This document shows positions 55,553 to 63,794 of a stretch of DNA of 64,000 nucleotides, piece by piece. Made by a program: the position numbers and the translations under genes. Source of the stretch: Oscillospiraceae bacterium (GTDB taxonomy: Bacteria; Bacillota; Clostridia; Oscillospirales; Oscillospiraceae); contig JAGAQA010000045.1 of the NCBI GenBank assembly GCA_017622995.1, forward strand, positions 32,919-96,918, read 5' to 3'. Within the stretch, counting starts at the first letter, position 1. Every line of letters starts with the position of its first letter. A model generated the notes under the pieces. It did no database searches. It saw nothing but the letters and a program-made list of their open reading frames with translations, and was not told the DNA's origin.

Positions 55553-55581
55553 TTGACAGACCCTGCTGCCCGCGCTACAAT
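55553..55581 (+). promoter_or_regulatory. Promoter of the lipoprotein gene
   Basis: A perfect TTGACA (55553-55558), a 17-bp spacer and TACAAT (55576-55581) lie 69 bp before the ATG at 55650. Confidence 0.8.
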
Positions 55582-55649
55582 GGACATACATTGGAGGCGG
55601 AGGGCGGCGGCTGCTGTTCCGCGTCCGGGAAAGAAACGGAGGAGAATTT

Positions 55650-56702
55650 ATGAAAAAAGCGATTGTGCTGGTTCTGGCGCTGGTTTTGTGCCTGACAGCT
55701 GCCGCCTGCAGCGGAAAAAGCGAAGCGGTCAAGGCAGTGGAAGAGAGTATCGCGGCCCTGGGGGACATCACGGCCCAGAGCGGCGAGGCAATCCAGGCTC
55801 TGGACCAGGCCTACAATGCCCTGTCGGAAGAGGAAAAGGCAAAGGTTGAAAATGCCCAGGTACTGCTGGATGCGGTGCAGAAGTATTATGGGGCTCTTTT
55901 GGCGGGGGAGTGGTGTCCCCCCTATGTGAACTATTGGGATCTGAGCAAAGCCGTGGAGGAATCCGCTGTGCTTGTGAACGCGGACGGCACCCTGGAGCTG
56001 GACGGAACCAAGGAAACCTGGACGGTTACAAACGGCGTTCTGACCACTTCCAAGGGACCGCTGTATTTCGGAGAGGATGAGCAGGGGCTCTATCTTGCCT
56101 ATTCCGAGGACGATACCTACAGGATGCGTCCCAGAGAAGCCATGGAACAGTGGGTCAGCGACCATTTCCTGGAGGTGGATCTGAGCCAGACGGATGTGAG
56201 CCAGGTCTGTGATTTCTACATTCAGGACTGCCAGGAGCTCAACGACTGGGATGAACCTACCGGCAATGTGAATACCATTGTCATGCTTGGCAGCAAGCTC
56301 AGCGAGGAGGGCTGGCGGTTCTATTCGACATCGCCGGATACCGCCATTGAGGTGCTGATCCCGGCCTACACCGAAACCTTCACCTGGGGGGCCGGTCAAA
56401 GCAACAAAAACCAGCAGGAGGCACGGACGGAAACCGCCTATGGCATCGGCAGCTTTGTGGCCCAGGTTGGCGGCGTCTATACCTACAATGGGGAGACCAA
56501 CACCACTACCTCGGATCTGACGGCGGATCAGCTGTCCTTTGGCCGTGCCAAGGGCAAGCTCTACTTTGTGAAGCAGGATCTGGTTCAGGAGGAATACTGG
56601 CAGGACCGGTACAGCAGAATTCTGAAGCTGAATGACGGCAACGATACCGAGCTCTATGTATCCAGTATGAAGGATTACTGGAGCGACGAGCATCCCTTCT
56701 GA
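55650..56702 (+). CDS. Lipoprotein of unknown function
   Basis: The 350-residue protein has a lipoprotein signal (MKKAIVLVLALVLCLTAAAC, Cys20). A short helical segment (about 22-80) with LSEEEKAKVENAQVLLDAVQ resembles the linker found in many gut Firmicute lipoproteins. A large beta-rich domain without recognisable motif follows (TWTVTNGVLTTSKGPLYFG). It stands alone between two direct repeat blocks with its own promoter, so it behaves as a separate unit. Function unknown. Confidence 0.8.
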   Translation: MKKAIVLVLALVLCLTAAACSGKSEAVKAVEESIAALGDITAQSGEAIQALDQAYNALSEEEKAKVENAQVLLDAVQKYYGALLAGEWCPPYVNYWDLSKAVEESAVLVNADGTLELDGTKETWTVTNGVLTTSKGPLYFGEDEQGLYLAYSEDDTYRMRPREAMEQWVSDHFLEVDLSQTDVSQVCDFYIQDCQELNDWDEPTGNVNTIVMLGSKLSEEGWRFYSTSPDTAIEVLIPAYTETFTWGAGQSNKNQQEARTETAYGIGSFVAQVGGVYTYNGETNTTTSDLTADQLSFGRAKGKLYFVKQDLVQEEYWQDRYSRILKLNDGNDTELYVSSMKDYWSDEHPF

Positions 56703-56712
56703 GGAAATCAAA

Positions 56713-56820
56713 GACCGAAAACGTAGGGGACGGGCAACCCGTCCCCCAACCCTGTTGAACCGAAAACGTAGGGGACGGGCAACCCGTCCCCTACTGTGTT
56801 CATAGGGCCCCGGGGCCTTG
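56713..56820. repeat. Palindrome repeat block, right copy
   Basis: Two GTAGGGGACGGGCAACCCGTCCC units plus the TGTGTTCATAGGGCCCCGGGGCCTTG tail, in the same direction as the block at 55266-55374. Confidence 0.85.
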
Positions 56821-56854
56821 ACGCCCCGCTTAGAGACGGTTTCTATTTTCACAG

Positions 56855-56883
56855 TTGACAAATCCTGCAAAAGATAGTACAAT
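56855..56883 (+). promoter_or_regulatory. Promoter of the DUF6291 gene
   Basis: A perfect TTGACA (56855-56860), a 17-bp spacer and TACAAT (56878-56883) lie 31 bp before the ATG at 56915. Confidence 0.8.
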
Positions 56884-56914
56884 AAAGTAAACTAAATTAC
56901 AGGAGGCGTTCAAT

Positions 56915-57226
56915 ATGAGAACCAGTTTTATTCTTCACTTCGACATGATGCCCACGGTGGATCTGCTGAGCAACGCGGAATTGGGAAAGGTCATCAAGGC
57001 GGTATACCACTACAATGTGAACGGAGAGCTGCCGGAAAAGCTGAGTACATCCTCGTCCATCCTCTTCCAGCAGATCAAGGCCCAGCATGACCGGGACAGG
57101 CAGCATTACGAGGAGGTGAGCCAAAAGCGGGCCCAGGCGGCACAGGCAAAGAAAGAGAAGGCGGCCCAGGACGAGGAGCTGCTGGCCCTGCGGGACCGGC
57201 TCCGTTCCGAAAATCAACAATTGTAA
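56915..57226 (+). CDS. DUF6291 domain protein, short form
   Basis: The 103-residue protein starts behind AGGAGG. MRTSFILHFDMMPTVDLLSN and LGKVIKAVYHYNVNG match DUF6291, a domain I know mainly from phage and mobile-element replication proteins. The C-terminal half is a charged coiled coil (VSQKRAQAAQAKKEKAAQDE). Longer relatives carry more sequence after this helix, so it may be a remnant or a stand-alone small form. A DnaA-box-like array lies 175 bp downstream. Confidence 0.72.
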   Translation: MRTSFILHFDMMPTVDLLSNAELGKVIKAVYHYNVNGELPEKLSTSSSILFQQIKAQHDRDRQHYEEVSQKRAQAAQAKKEKAAQDEELLALRDRLRSENQQL

Positions 57227-57400
57227 ACAATTGCAGCCCTTTGCGCCCATTTGGACAGGTAAGTGTAAGGGTTAGGGTTAGGGAACCTGTTCGTAAGAGG
57301 GACAGAAAAAGAAAAAGATAAAGTATGAGAAAAACCGGAAGCAAACCTGTCAGGGTTCGGACCCGGTAGGGTGAAAGGGAGCGGAAAAGTAGGGGCGGGC

Positions 57401-57454
57401 ACTTCCACAGCTTTTCCACAGATCTGTCCACAGGCTCACCCTGTTTTTCCACAG
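57401..57454 (+). promoter_or_regulatory. Array of four DnaA-box-like sequences
   Basis: Same-strand 9-mers ACTTCCACA (57401), TTTTCCACA (57412), CTGTCCACA (57424) and TTTTCCACA (57445) resemble TTATCCACA with one to three mismatches. Spacings of 11, 12 and 21 bp put them on about one helix face. The flanking 57230-57400 is AG-rich with no open frame and includes three TTAGGG-type words at 57267-57283. Confidence 0.45.
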
Positions 57455-57457
57455 GCG

Positions 57458-57490
57458 CAAAAAATCCCCCGAAATGTGACTTCCGGGGGA
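57458..57490 (-). terminator. Terminator of the der-plsY-gpsA operon
   Basis: A GC-rich stem (57466-57471 with 57484-57489) lies just after gpsA. On the minus strand it is followed by GATTTTTTG. Confidence 0.72.
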
Positions 57491-57498
57491 ATATGAGA

Positions 57499-58494
57499 TT
57501 ACCAGCCCAGATCTTCCGATTCGGCCTTTTTCTGCCGGGTCAGGAGCTTACCCACCACCTGCCGGGGATCGGCATTGTTGTAGAGCACCTGATAGGCGGC
57601 AGAAACGATGGGCATTTCCACCCCCTGCTTTTGGCACAGCTCCAGGGCGGACTTGGTGGCGTAGTAGCCCTCCACCACAGCGCCCACCTGGTTCATGGCA
57701 GCCTCCGGGGACAGTCCCTGACCGATGAGAATACCGGCCTGACGGTTCCGGGAGTGGACGGAGGTGCAGGTGACAATCAGGTCGCCTACGCCGGACAGAC
57801 CCGCCAGGGTTTCTTTTCTGGCCCCCATGGAAACTCCCAGCCGGGCCATTTCGGTGAGCCCCCGGGTCATCAGCATGGCCTTGGTGTTGTCTCCATAGCC
57901 CAGGCCCGTGACCACCCCGGCGCACAGGGCGATGACGTTTTTGAGGGCCCCGCCCAGCTCCGCGCCAATGGCATCGGGACTGGTGTACACCCGGAAGGTT
58001 TCAGACATAAAGGCGTCCTGCACCAGCTCCGCAAGGGCCTTGTCCCCACAGGCGGCCAGGCAGCCGCTGGGCACCTGGACAGCCACCTCCTCTGCGTGGC
58101 AGGGGCCGGACAGGGCAACCACTGGATGCCCGGTTTCCTGAGCCACGATCTGGCTCATACGCAGAAGGGTCCCCGGTTCGATGCCCTTGGTGACGGAAAC
58201 CATCACGGCATCCGGGTCCAGCCAGGGCGCCACCGCCCGGCAGACGGACCGGATGGGGAAGGAGGGGGCCGCGATCACCACCAGGCGGCAGCCCCTGACA
58301 CACATGGGATCGGCGGTCAGGTCCAGCTCCTTGGGAAGCGCCGCGTTTTTCAGTCTGGGGTTCACCCCGGTTTCCCGGGCCTGCCGGGCTTTCTCCGGGT
58401 CCCGGAACCACAGGCTGGTTTCGTGGCCGTTTCGGCACAGCTGGAGTGCCAGAGCCGTGCCCCAGGCACCGGCACCAATGACGGCAGCTTTCAT
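57499..58494 (-). CDS. gpsA: Glycerol-3-phosphate dehydrogenase [NAD(P)+]
   Basis: The 331-residue enzyme begins MKAAVIGAGAWGTALALQLC with the Rossmann GxGxxG. It has VSVTKGIE, ALSGPCHAEEV, the catalytic lysine in GGALKNVIALCAG and GVGDLIVTCTS. It makes sn-glycerol 3-phosphate for phospholipid synthesis. ATG 58494 overlaps the plsY stop by 4 bp, and PlsY uses its product. Confidence 0.96.
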   Translation of the reverse strand: MKAAVIGAGAWGTALALQLCRNGHETSLWFRDPEKARQARETGVNPRLKNAALPKELDLTADPMCVRGCRLVVIAAPSFPIRSVCRAVAPWLDPDAVMVSVTKGIEPGTLLRMSQIVAQETGHPVVALSGPCHAEEVAVQVPSGCLAACGDKALAELVQDAFMSETFRVYTSPDAIGAELGGALKNVIALCAGVVTGLGYGDNTKAMLMTRGLTEMARLGVSMGARKETLAGLSGVGDLIVTCTSVHSRNRQAGILIGQGLSPEAAMNQVGAVVEGYYATKSALELCQKQGVEMPIVSAAYQVLYNNADPRQVVGKLLTRQKKAESEDLGW

Positions 58495-59120
58495 TCTTCG
58501 GTTCCTTTCTTCTGAAAGAAGTCTGTTTTTCGTTCCTGGCCCTTCAGCAGCCGCTTCAGGTTCTCCCGGTGCAGGAAGATGGCCAGCAGGGCCATCACGG
58601 CGGAAAGGAGGATGACAAGGCTTTTTCCCGGATAAAACAGGGGAAAGAGCACCAGAAAGCTCACGGCGCACAGAAGGGATGCCAGAGAAACATACTTGGT
58701 GGAAAGATAGGTGACGGCGAAGAGGGCCAGGAGAATCAGGCCGATGCGCCAGTCGGTGACCAGGGCGGTCATAAAGCCGCAGACGATGCCCTTCCCGCCC
58801 TGGAAGCCCAGAAATGCGGGGAAATCATGGCCCAGGGTGGCGCAGAGCCCCCCCAGAAGCATCCCCTCGGTGCCCAGGCCGTATTTCCCCAGCAGGAAAG
58901 CGCCCAGCAGGCAGCTGAGGGCGGTTTTGGCGCCGTCAATCAGAATGACCAGCAGGGAAGTGGCCTTGCCGTAGTTGCGGAAAAAGTTGGTAAAGCCCGC
59001 GTTCCCGCTGCCGTGGCGGCGGACATCATCCTTTTCCACCAGCCGGGACAGCAGGATCGCCCCGTTGAGATTGCCCAGAAGATAGGAAAAAAGGGCCGTT
59101 AACACAATGGCGGTTCCCAT
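58491..59120 (-). CDS. plsY: Acyl-phosphate:glycerol-3-phosphate acyltransferase PlsY
   Basis: The 209-residue membrane protein has five helices and the three PlsY motifs: RHGSGNAGFTNFFRNYG, a GHDFPAFLGFQGGKGI segment, and HRENLKRLLKG at the C-terminus. It transfers acyl groups from acyl phosphate to glycerol 3-phosphate, the first step of phosphatidic acid synthesis. It lies 3 bp after der and overlaps gpsA. Confidence 0.95.
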   Translation of the reverse strand: MGTAIVLTALFSYLLGNLNGAILLSRLVEKDDVRRHGSGNAGFTNFFRNYGKATSLLVILIDGAKTALSCLLGAFLLGKYGLGTEGMLLGGLCATLGHDFPAFLGFQGGKGIVCGFMTALVTDWRIGLILLALFAVTYLSTKYVSLASLLCAVSFLVLFPLFYPGKSLVILLSAVMALLAIFLHRENLKRLLKGQERKTDFFQKKGTEE

Positions 59121-59123
59121 GGT

Positions 59124-60455
59124 TTACTCCTCCTTATCGCCCTTCTGGCGGATGGTAATGCGGATGGGCGTGCCCTGGAGGCCGAAAACCTCCCGGATCT
59201 GGTTTTCCAGATACCGCTGATAGGAGAAGTGGAAGAGCCTTGCGTCGTTGCAGAAAATCACAAAGTGGGGGGGCTTGGTGCCTGCCTGGGTCATATAGTA
59301 GATCTTCAGGCGGCGGCCCTTATCCGTAGGCGGCTGAACACGGGCGGTGGCATCCGCCAGCACGGCGTTGAGCTGGCCGGTGGTGATGCGGCTGGTGTTC
59401 TGCCTGTAAACCTCCTGGATCACCTGGAAGAGCCTGTCCACTCTGGCGCCGGTGAGGGCGGAGAGGAAGACCACGGGGGCGTAGAGCATATAGCTCAGGC
59501 CCTGGCGAACCTCCGTTTCCATGTCCCGCATGGTGTTGGTCTGCTTGTCCTCCACGGCGTCCCACTTGTTGACCACGATGACGGCAGCCTTACCGGCCTC
59601 GTGAACAAGCCCGGCGATTTTGGTGTCCTGCTCGGTAACGCCCTCGTTGGCGTCCACCAGAATGAGGCACACATCCGCCCGGTCAATGGCGCTGACGGAG
59701 CGCATATTGGAGTATTTTTCGATGGCATCGTCCACCTTGCTCTTCCGGCGCATGCCCGCGGTGTCGATGAAGCAGTATTTGCCGGTTTCGTTTTCAAAGT
59801 AGGAGTCGATGGCGTCCCGGGTGGTGCCGGCGATGTTGGAAACAATCACCCGCTCCTCACCCAGGATCCGGTTGAGAAGGCTACTTTTACCCACATTGGG
59901 CTTGCCCACGATGGCAACCTGGATGATGCCGTCTTCTTCCTCCTCCTCCTGGTCCTGGGGGATGTTGGCCAGAACCCAGTCCAGCAGGTCCCCGGTGCCG
60001 TGGCCGTGGATGGCGGAGGTTTCAAACAGATCGCCGATGCCCAGACAGTAGAATTCGTATACATCCGGGTTCACAGGGCCGATGGAATCGCACTTGTTGA
60101 CGGCCAGGGCCACGGGCTTGCCGGATTTGCGCAGCATGGTGGCCACATCCTCATCCGCCGCGGTGACGCCGCTGCGGACATCGGTGACCATGATGATGGC
60201 ATCCGCCAGCTCAATGCCGATCTCGGCCTGACGGCGCATGAATTTCAGCATATCGTTGTCGGTGCTGGGCTCAATACCGCCGGTGTCCACCAGGGAGAAG
60301 GTACGGCCGCACCACTCGCAGTCGCCGTAGATCCGGTCCCGGGTGACGCCGGGGGTGTCCTCCACAATGGAGGTACGGCGGCCCGTCAGCTTGTTAAACA
60401 GCATGGACTTGCCCACATTGGGCCGCCCCACAATGGCAACCAAAGGCTTTGCCAT
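59124..60455 (-). CDS. der: Ribosome biogenesis GTPase Der (EngA)
   Basis: The 443-residue protein has two tandem GTPase domains, the first with GRPNVGKSMLFNKL, DTPGVTRD and NKCD, the second with GKPNVGKSSLLNRI, NIAGTTRD and NKWD. A KH-like C-terminal domain follows (THFVIF-type strand PPHFVIFCNDARLFHFSY). It is essential for 50S assembly. ATG 60455 follows AAAGGATG. The der-plsY-gpsA order is common in Firmicutes. Confidence 0.97.
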   Translation of the reverse strand: MAKPLVAIVGRPNVGKSMLFNKLTGRRTSIVEDTPGVTRDRIYGDCEWCGRTFSLVDTGGIEPSTDNDMLKFMRRQAEIGIELADAIIMVTDVRSGVTAADEDVATMLRKSGKPVALAVNKCDSIGPVNPDVYEFYCLGIGDLFETSAIHGHGTGDLLDWVLANIPQDQEEEEEDGIIQVAIVGKPNVGKSSLLNRILGEERVIVSNIAGTTRDAIDSYFENETGKYCFIDTAGMRRKSKVDDAIEKYSNMRSVSAIDRADVCLILVDANEGVTEQDTKIAGLVHEAGKAAVIVVNKWDAVEDKQTNTMRDMETEVRQGLSYMLYAPVVFLSALTGARVDRLFQVIQEVYRQNTSRITTGQLNAVLADATARVQPPTDKGRRLKIYYMTQAGTKPPHFVIFCNDARLFHFSYQRYLENQIREVFGLQGTPIRITIRQKGDKEE

Positions 60456-60499
60456 GGGCAACACATCCTTTCGCAATGAGTTTCAAAAGTCATCAATAT

Positions 60500-60528
60500 A
60501 TTATGGCATAGAATTGTGAAAAAAGCAA
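60500..60528 (-). promoter_or_regulatory. Probable promoter of der-plsY-gpsA
   Basis: On the minus strand TTGCTT (60523-60528), a 17-bp spacer and CATAAT (60500-60505) lie 44 bp before der. Both boxes have mismatches. Confidence 0.5.
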
Positions 60529-60540
60529 GGTGGGTAAAAC

Positions 60541-60678
60541 GCCCTCTCCTGGGAGAGGGTGCCCGAAGGGCGGGTGTGGGGCGGTAGCAGGTTCGATTTT
60601 CCAATGGTCAAAGAACGGAACCGTTCCCCGCCCCACATCCGTCTCGCTGACGCGAGCCACCTTCTCCCAGGAGAAGGC
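60541..60678. repeat. Inverted-repeat element with CTCCTGGGAGA ends
   Basis: The left arm (60542-60584) and the reverse complement of the right arm (60628-60677) share CTCCTGGGAGA, AGGGTG and TGTGGGGCGG blocks around a 43-bp AT-richer core. Each arm is itself a set of hairpins. There is no open frame, so it looks like a MITE or structured intergenic repeat. Confidence 0.7.
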
Positions 60679-60707
60679 TTCTCAACGTCATTAACCCATG
60701 AAAACGG

Positions 60708-60735
60708 AAAAAGAGGAAGGCGTATGCCTTCCTCT
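60708..60735 (-). terminator. Terminator of yceD-rpmF
   Basis: A perfect 10-bp stem (60712-60721 with 60726-60735) with a GTAT loop. On the minus strand TTTTTCC follows, 20 bp after the rpmF stop. Confidence 0.85.
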
Positions 60736-60753
60736 GAGTTTTCCGCTTTGGCC

Positions 60754-60939
60754 TTACTCAGCCTCAACAGCCAGAACCTGACGGCCGTTGTAGGTGCCGC
60801 AAGCCTTGCAAGCTCTGTGGGGCATTACGGGTTCACCGCACTTGGGGCAAACCGCAACACTGGGAGCAGACAGCTTCCAGTTGGAGCCACGGCGCTTATC
60901 GCGGCGGGCCTTGGACACTTTACACTTAGGGACAGCCAT
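60754..60939 (-). CDS. rpmF: 50S ribosomal protein L32
   Basis: The 61-residue protein begins MAVPKCKVSKARRDKRR and has the zinc-type pairs CPKCGEP and CKACGTY, so it is the zinc-binding (C+) form. It is preceded by AAGGAGG. It follows the yceD-like gene in the common bacterial order. Confidence 0.97.
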   Translation of the reverse strand: MAVPKCKVSKARRDKRRGSNWKLSAPSVAVCPKCGEPVMPHRACKACGTYNGRQVLAVEAE

Positions 60940-60986
60940 GGTGACACCTCCTTGGTAAAACTGCTTTTCACAGCATCAATATGGAT

Positions 60987-61487
60987 TTACTTCTCAAGAA
61001 GCTGCTTTAAAGCAGCAAATCGGGGATCGAGCTCCTTCCGGCAATTGCAGGGACCATCGTTCAGGTTTTTGCCGCATTGGGGGCATAACCCGGCGCAGTC
61101 CTCCCTGCAAAGCAGCTTGGAATCCAGATTCAGCACGAACACGGTCCGCACAATGTCATCCAGATCGGCGCTGTCTCCCTCCAGAGGAAATACCCGCTCG
61201 TCTTCGTTTTCTTCGCTTGCCAGCTCCGTAACCAGGACAATGTCCAGAGGGAATTGGATCTTCCGGTCAAATTCCGTGGCGCACCGGTCGCACACGCCGT
61301 GGATGGTGGTTTCCAGGGAACCCTGCATCACCAAAACACCTGCGGTATTGCGCACCGTACCCTGGGCAACAACCGGTTCGGAAACCGGATAGCTGACACC
61401 GTAGCAAAGATCACTCAGATCCACACTGGTTGAAAAGGGAACCGATGCGCCGGGACGGTCAATGATCTTGGATAGCCCCAACAGCAT
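60987..61487 (-). CDS. YceD/DUF177 family protein
   Basis: The 166-residue protein shows the DUF177 signature: VVAQGTVRNTAGVLVMQGSL, CDRCATEFDR, and the C-terminal LDSKLLCREDCAGLCPQCGK with a likely zinc site. YceD proteins are needed for normal 23S rRNA levels, and the co-transcribed rpmF supports a ribosomal role. Confidence 0.93.
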   Translation of the reverse strand: MLLGLSKIIDRPGASVPFSTSVDLSDLCYGVSYPVSEPVVAQGTVRNTAGVLVMQGSLETTIHGVCDRCATEFDRKIQFPLDIVLVTELASEENEDERVFPLEGDSADLDDIVRTVFVLNLDSKLLCREDCAGLCPQCGKNLNDGPCNCRKELDPRFAALKQLLEK

Positions 61488-61518
61488 AATTTTCCCCCTC
61501 TCAAAGTCGTGCTAAAGT

Positions 61519-61547
61519 ATTATAATGGTTTTTTCTCTGTTTGTCAA
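61519..61547 (-). promoter_or_regulatory. Perfect consensus promoter of yceD-rpmF
   Basis: On the minus strand exact TTGACA (61542-61547) and TATAAT (61519-61524) with a 17-bp spacer, as expected for a ribosomal protein operon. Confidence 0.88.
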
Positions 61548-61709
61548 ACATTATTTTCAGAATATTTCTCGCTTTTCTTCCGATTCTTCCGGAATGGAAA
61601 GAAAACGGGAAAACAGGAAAAGGAGAGCCGGTTCTATCTCTTTTCCCGGGGACATACCATGGGATAAACCATGGCAGGAGCCCGCTCCTGCCGGATGAGG
61701 AGGCTGGCT

Positions 61710-63173
61710 ATGGAAAGTATTTACGCGGATATTGCCGCCAGAACCGGCGGGAATATCTATATCGGTGTGGTGGGGCCGGTTCGGACCGGGAAATCCACAC
61801 TGGTCAAACGGATCATGGAGGAGCTGGTGATTCCGGCAGTGGGGGATCCCTTCCGGGCGGAGCGGGCAAGGGATGAGCTGCCCCAGTGCGGCTCCGGCAA
61901 GACCATTATGACCTCGGAACCCAAGTTCGTGCCGGAGGAGGCCGTGGAAATCAGCCCCGACGGGGTTACCAAGCTCCGGGTCCGCATGATCGATTCCGTT
62001 GGCTATATGATTCCCGGGGCGGTTGGCGCGGAGGAGGACGGGAAGCCCCGGATGGTGACAACCCCCTGGTACGATGTGGAGATCCCCATGGCGGAGGCCG
62101 CGGAGCTGGGCACCAAAAAGGTCATGTCCGGCCATGCCACCCTGGGCCTGGTGGTGACCACCGACGGAACCGTCACGGATATTCCCAGAGAGGACTATGT
62201 GGCCGCCGAGGGCCGGGCCATTCAGGATATGAAGGCCACCGGAAAGCCCTTCCTGGTGGTGATCAACAGCCGGCAGCCCGGCGGAGCGGCGGCCCGGGAG
62301 CTGAAGCAGAGCCTGGACCAAGGCTACGGCATTGACAGCGTGATTCTCGACTGTCAGGCCGTGGATGCCGAGGGCATCCGGGAGCTGCTGAAGGCCCTGC
62401 TCTACACCTTCCCCATGACCAGGCTCAGCGTTCATCTGCCCCGGTGGATGGACGCCCTGGAAAAAGACCACCCGGTAAAGGCGGAGCTCTACGGCGCCCT
62501 TCTGCGGCTGGCCGGGCAGATTCAGAACCTTGGCCAGGCCCGGCAGGTGCTGGAAGGGCTGAAGGAGCTGCCCCAGGTGCGCTCCTACAGCCTTTCCTCC
62601 CTGGATCCCGGCACCGGCCAGGTGGTGTGCACCATGGTATTTCCGGAAACCCTGTTTTATGAGATTCTCAGCAGCCGGGCGGGGATGCCCATCCGCAGCG
62701 ATGCCCAGCTGCTGGAGCTGCTGACCAGTCTCAGCGCCGTCAAACGGGAGTACGACCGGCTGTCGGATGCTCTGGCGGCGGTAAAGGCAACGGGCTACGG
62801 CGTGGTCATGCCCGGGGCGGAGGAGATGAAGCTGGAAAAGCCGGAGATACTGAAAAAGAACGGCACCTACGGCGTCCGGCTGAAGGCGGGGGCCCCGTCG
62901 ATCCATATGATGCGGGTGGACATTGATACGGAGATCAGCCCCATGGTGGGGGACGAGAAGCAGTCCCAGGAGCTGATCCGCTTTTTGCAGGGGGAAAGCC
63001 CGGAAAAGCTGTGGGAAAGCAACATCTTCGGAAAATCGGTATACGACCTGATACAGGAAGGGCTCACGGCCAAGCTGGTGCGCCTGCCGGAGGATGTGCG
63101 CATGAAGTTCCGGGGAACCCTGACCCGCATCGTCAACGAGGGGGCCACGGGCCTGGTGTGCCTGATTCTGTAG
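61710..63173 (+). CDS. spoIVA: Stage IV sporulation protein A (spore coat morphogenetic ATPase)
   Basis: The 487-residue protein begins MESIYADIAARTGGNIYIGV, with Walker A GPVRTGKST at residue about 21. It has IDSVGYMIPGA as the Walker B/switch region and a long C-terminal part ending GLVCLIL, required for anchoring to SpoVM in Bacillus. It polymerises on the forespore surface as the coat base. ATG 61710 follows GAGGAGG. A sigma-E-like CATACCAT lies at 61654-61661, but its -35 is weak. It shows that the organism forms spores. Confidence 0.96.
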   Translation: MESIYADIAARTGGNIYIGVVGPVRTGKSTLVKRIMEELVIPAVGDPFRAERARDELPQCGSGKTIMTSEPKFVPEEAVEISPDGVTKLRVRMIDSVGYMIPGAVGAEEDGKPRMVTTPWYDVEIPMAEAAELGTKKVMSGHATLGLVVTTDGTVTDIPREDYVAAEGRAIQDMKATGKPFLVVINSRQPGGAAARELKQSLDQGYGIDSVILDCQAVDAEGIRELLKALLYTFPMTRLSVHLPRWMDALEKDHPVKAELYGALLRLAGQIQNLGQARQVLEGLKELPQVRSYSLSSLDPGTGQVVCTMVFPETLFYEILSSRAGMPIRSDAQLLELLTSLSAVKREYDRLSDALAAVKATGYGVVMPGAEEMKLEKPEILKKNGTYGVRLKAGAPSIHMMRVDIDTEISPMVGDEKQSQELIRFLQGESPEKLWESNIFGKSVYDLIQEGLTAKLVRLPEDVRMKFRGTLTRIVNEGATGLVCLIL

Positions 63174-63177
63174 GGGA

Positions 63178-63206
63178 TTGACTTTGCCTCCGGAAAGAAG
63201 TAGAAT
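63178..63206 (+). promoter_or_regulatory. Promoter of the PH-domain gene
   Basis: TTGACT (63178-63183), a 17-bp spacer and TAGAAT (63201-63206) lie directly after spoIVA and 25 bp before the ATG. Confidence 0.7.
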
Positions 63207-63230
63207 CAAAAGAAAAAGGAGGCTTTTGCT

Positions 63231-63644
63231 ATGGAGAAAACCAAAATCGCCTATCTGTGGAGGGACCGGAAGCGCTTTCTGGGGATGCCCCTGAGCTTCA
63301 CCCGCTATATGCTGTCGGAAGACCGGCTGTTCCTGTCCAAGGGCTTCCTGAATGTGAAGGACGAGGAGCTTCTGCTGTACCGGATCCGGGACATTTCCAC
63401 CAGCAGAAGCCTTTTGCAGCGGATGCTGGGGGTGGGCACCGTTACGGTGCTGTCCTCGGACAAAACCAATCCCACCCTGGTGCTGAAGAACATCAAGGAT
63501 CCCATTGCCGTAAAGGAAATTCTCCACAATCGGGTGGAGGAGATGAAGCTCCGCCGCCAGGTCCGGGTCAACGAGCTGACCAACCTGGAGAACGGGGAGC
63601 ATTGCTGCTGTGAAGACCAGGACGAGGAGACAATGGAAGACTGA
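63231..63644 (+). CDS. Bacterial PH-domain protein
   Basis: The 137-residue soluble protein starts behind AAGGAGG. Residues about 8-105 have the bPH2 pattern (FTRYMLSEDRLFLSKGFLNVKDEELLLYRIRDI, in two parts, then VLSSDKTNPTLVLKNIKDP). An acidic C-terminal tail with CCC (about residue 124) follows. No membrane helix is present, unlike many YdbS/YdbT relatives. Function unknown. Confidence 0.85.
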   Translation: MEKTKIAYLWRDRKRFLGMPLSFTRYMLSEDRLFLSKGFLNVKDEELLLYRIRDISTSRSLLQRMLGVGTVTVLSSDKTNPTLVLKNIKDPIAVKEILHNRVEEMKLRRQVRVNELTNLENGEHCCCEDQDEETMED

Positions 63645-63664
63645 CCCCAAGCCCCTGCCTTCCG

Positions 63665-63720
63665 ACGGCACCCTCTCGGTCACGGCTTGCAGCCGTGCCA
63701 GCTCTCCCGGAGGGAGAGCC
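63665..63720. repeat. Three-part palindromic repeat, copy 2 (inverted)
   Basis: Reverse complement of the 55375-55430 pattern: 5' CGGCACCCTCTCGGTCACGG, then a stem pair and CTCTCCC/GGGAGAG. Stem bases change in matched pairs between copies, so the fold rather than the sequence is conserved. Confidence 0.8.
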
Positions 63721-63794
63721 AAGTCTTGCCGCCTACCTTACGTCCATGACATTGCTCCTCAGAGGGGGCCATATCGCTTTTTGACAGTCTGTAG

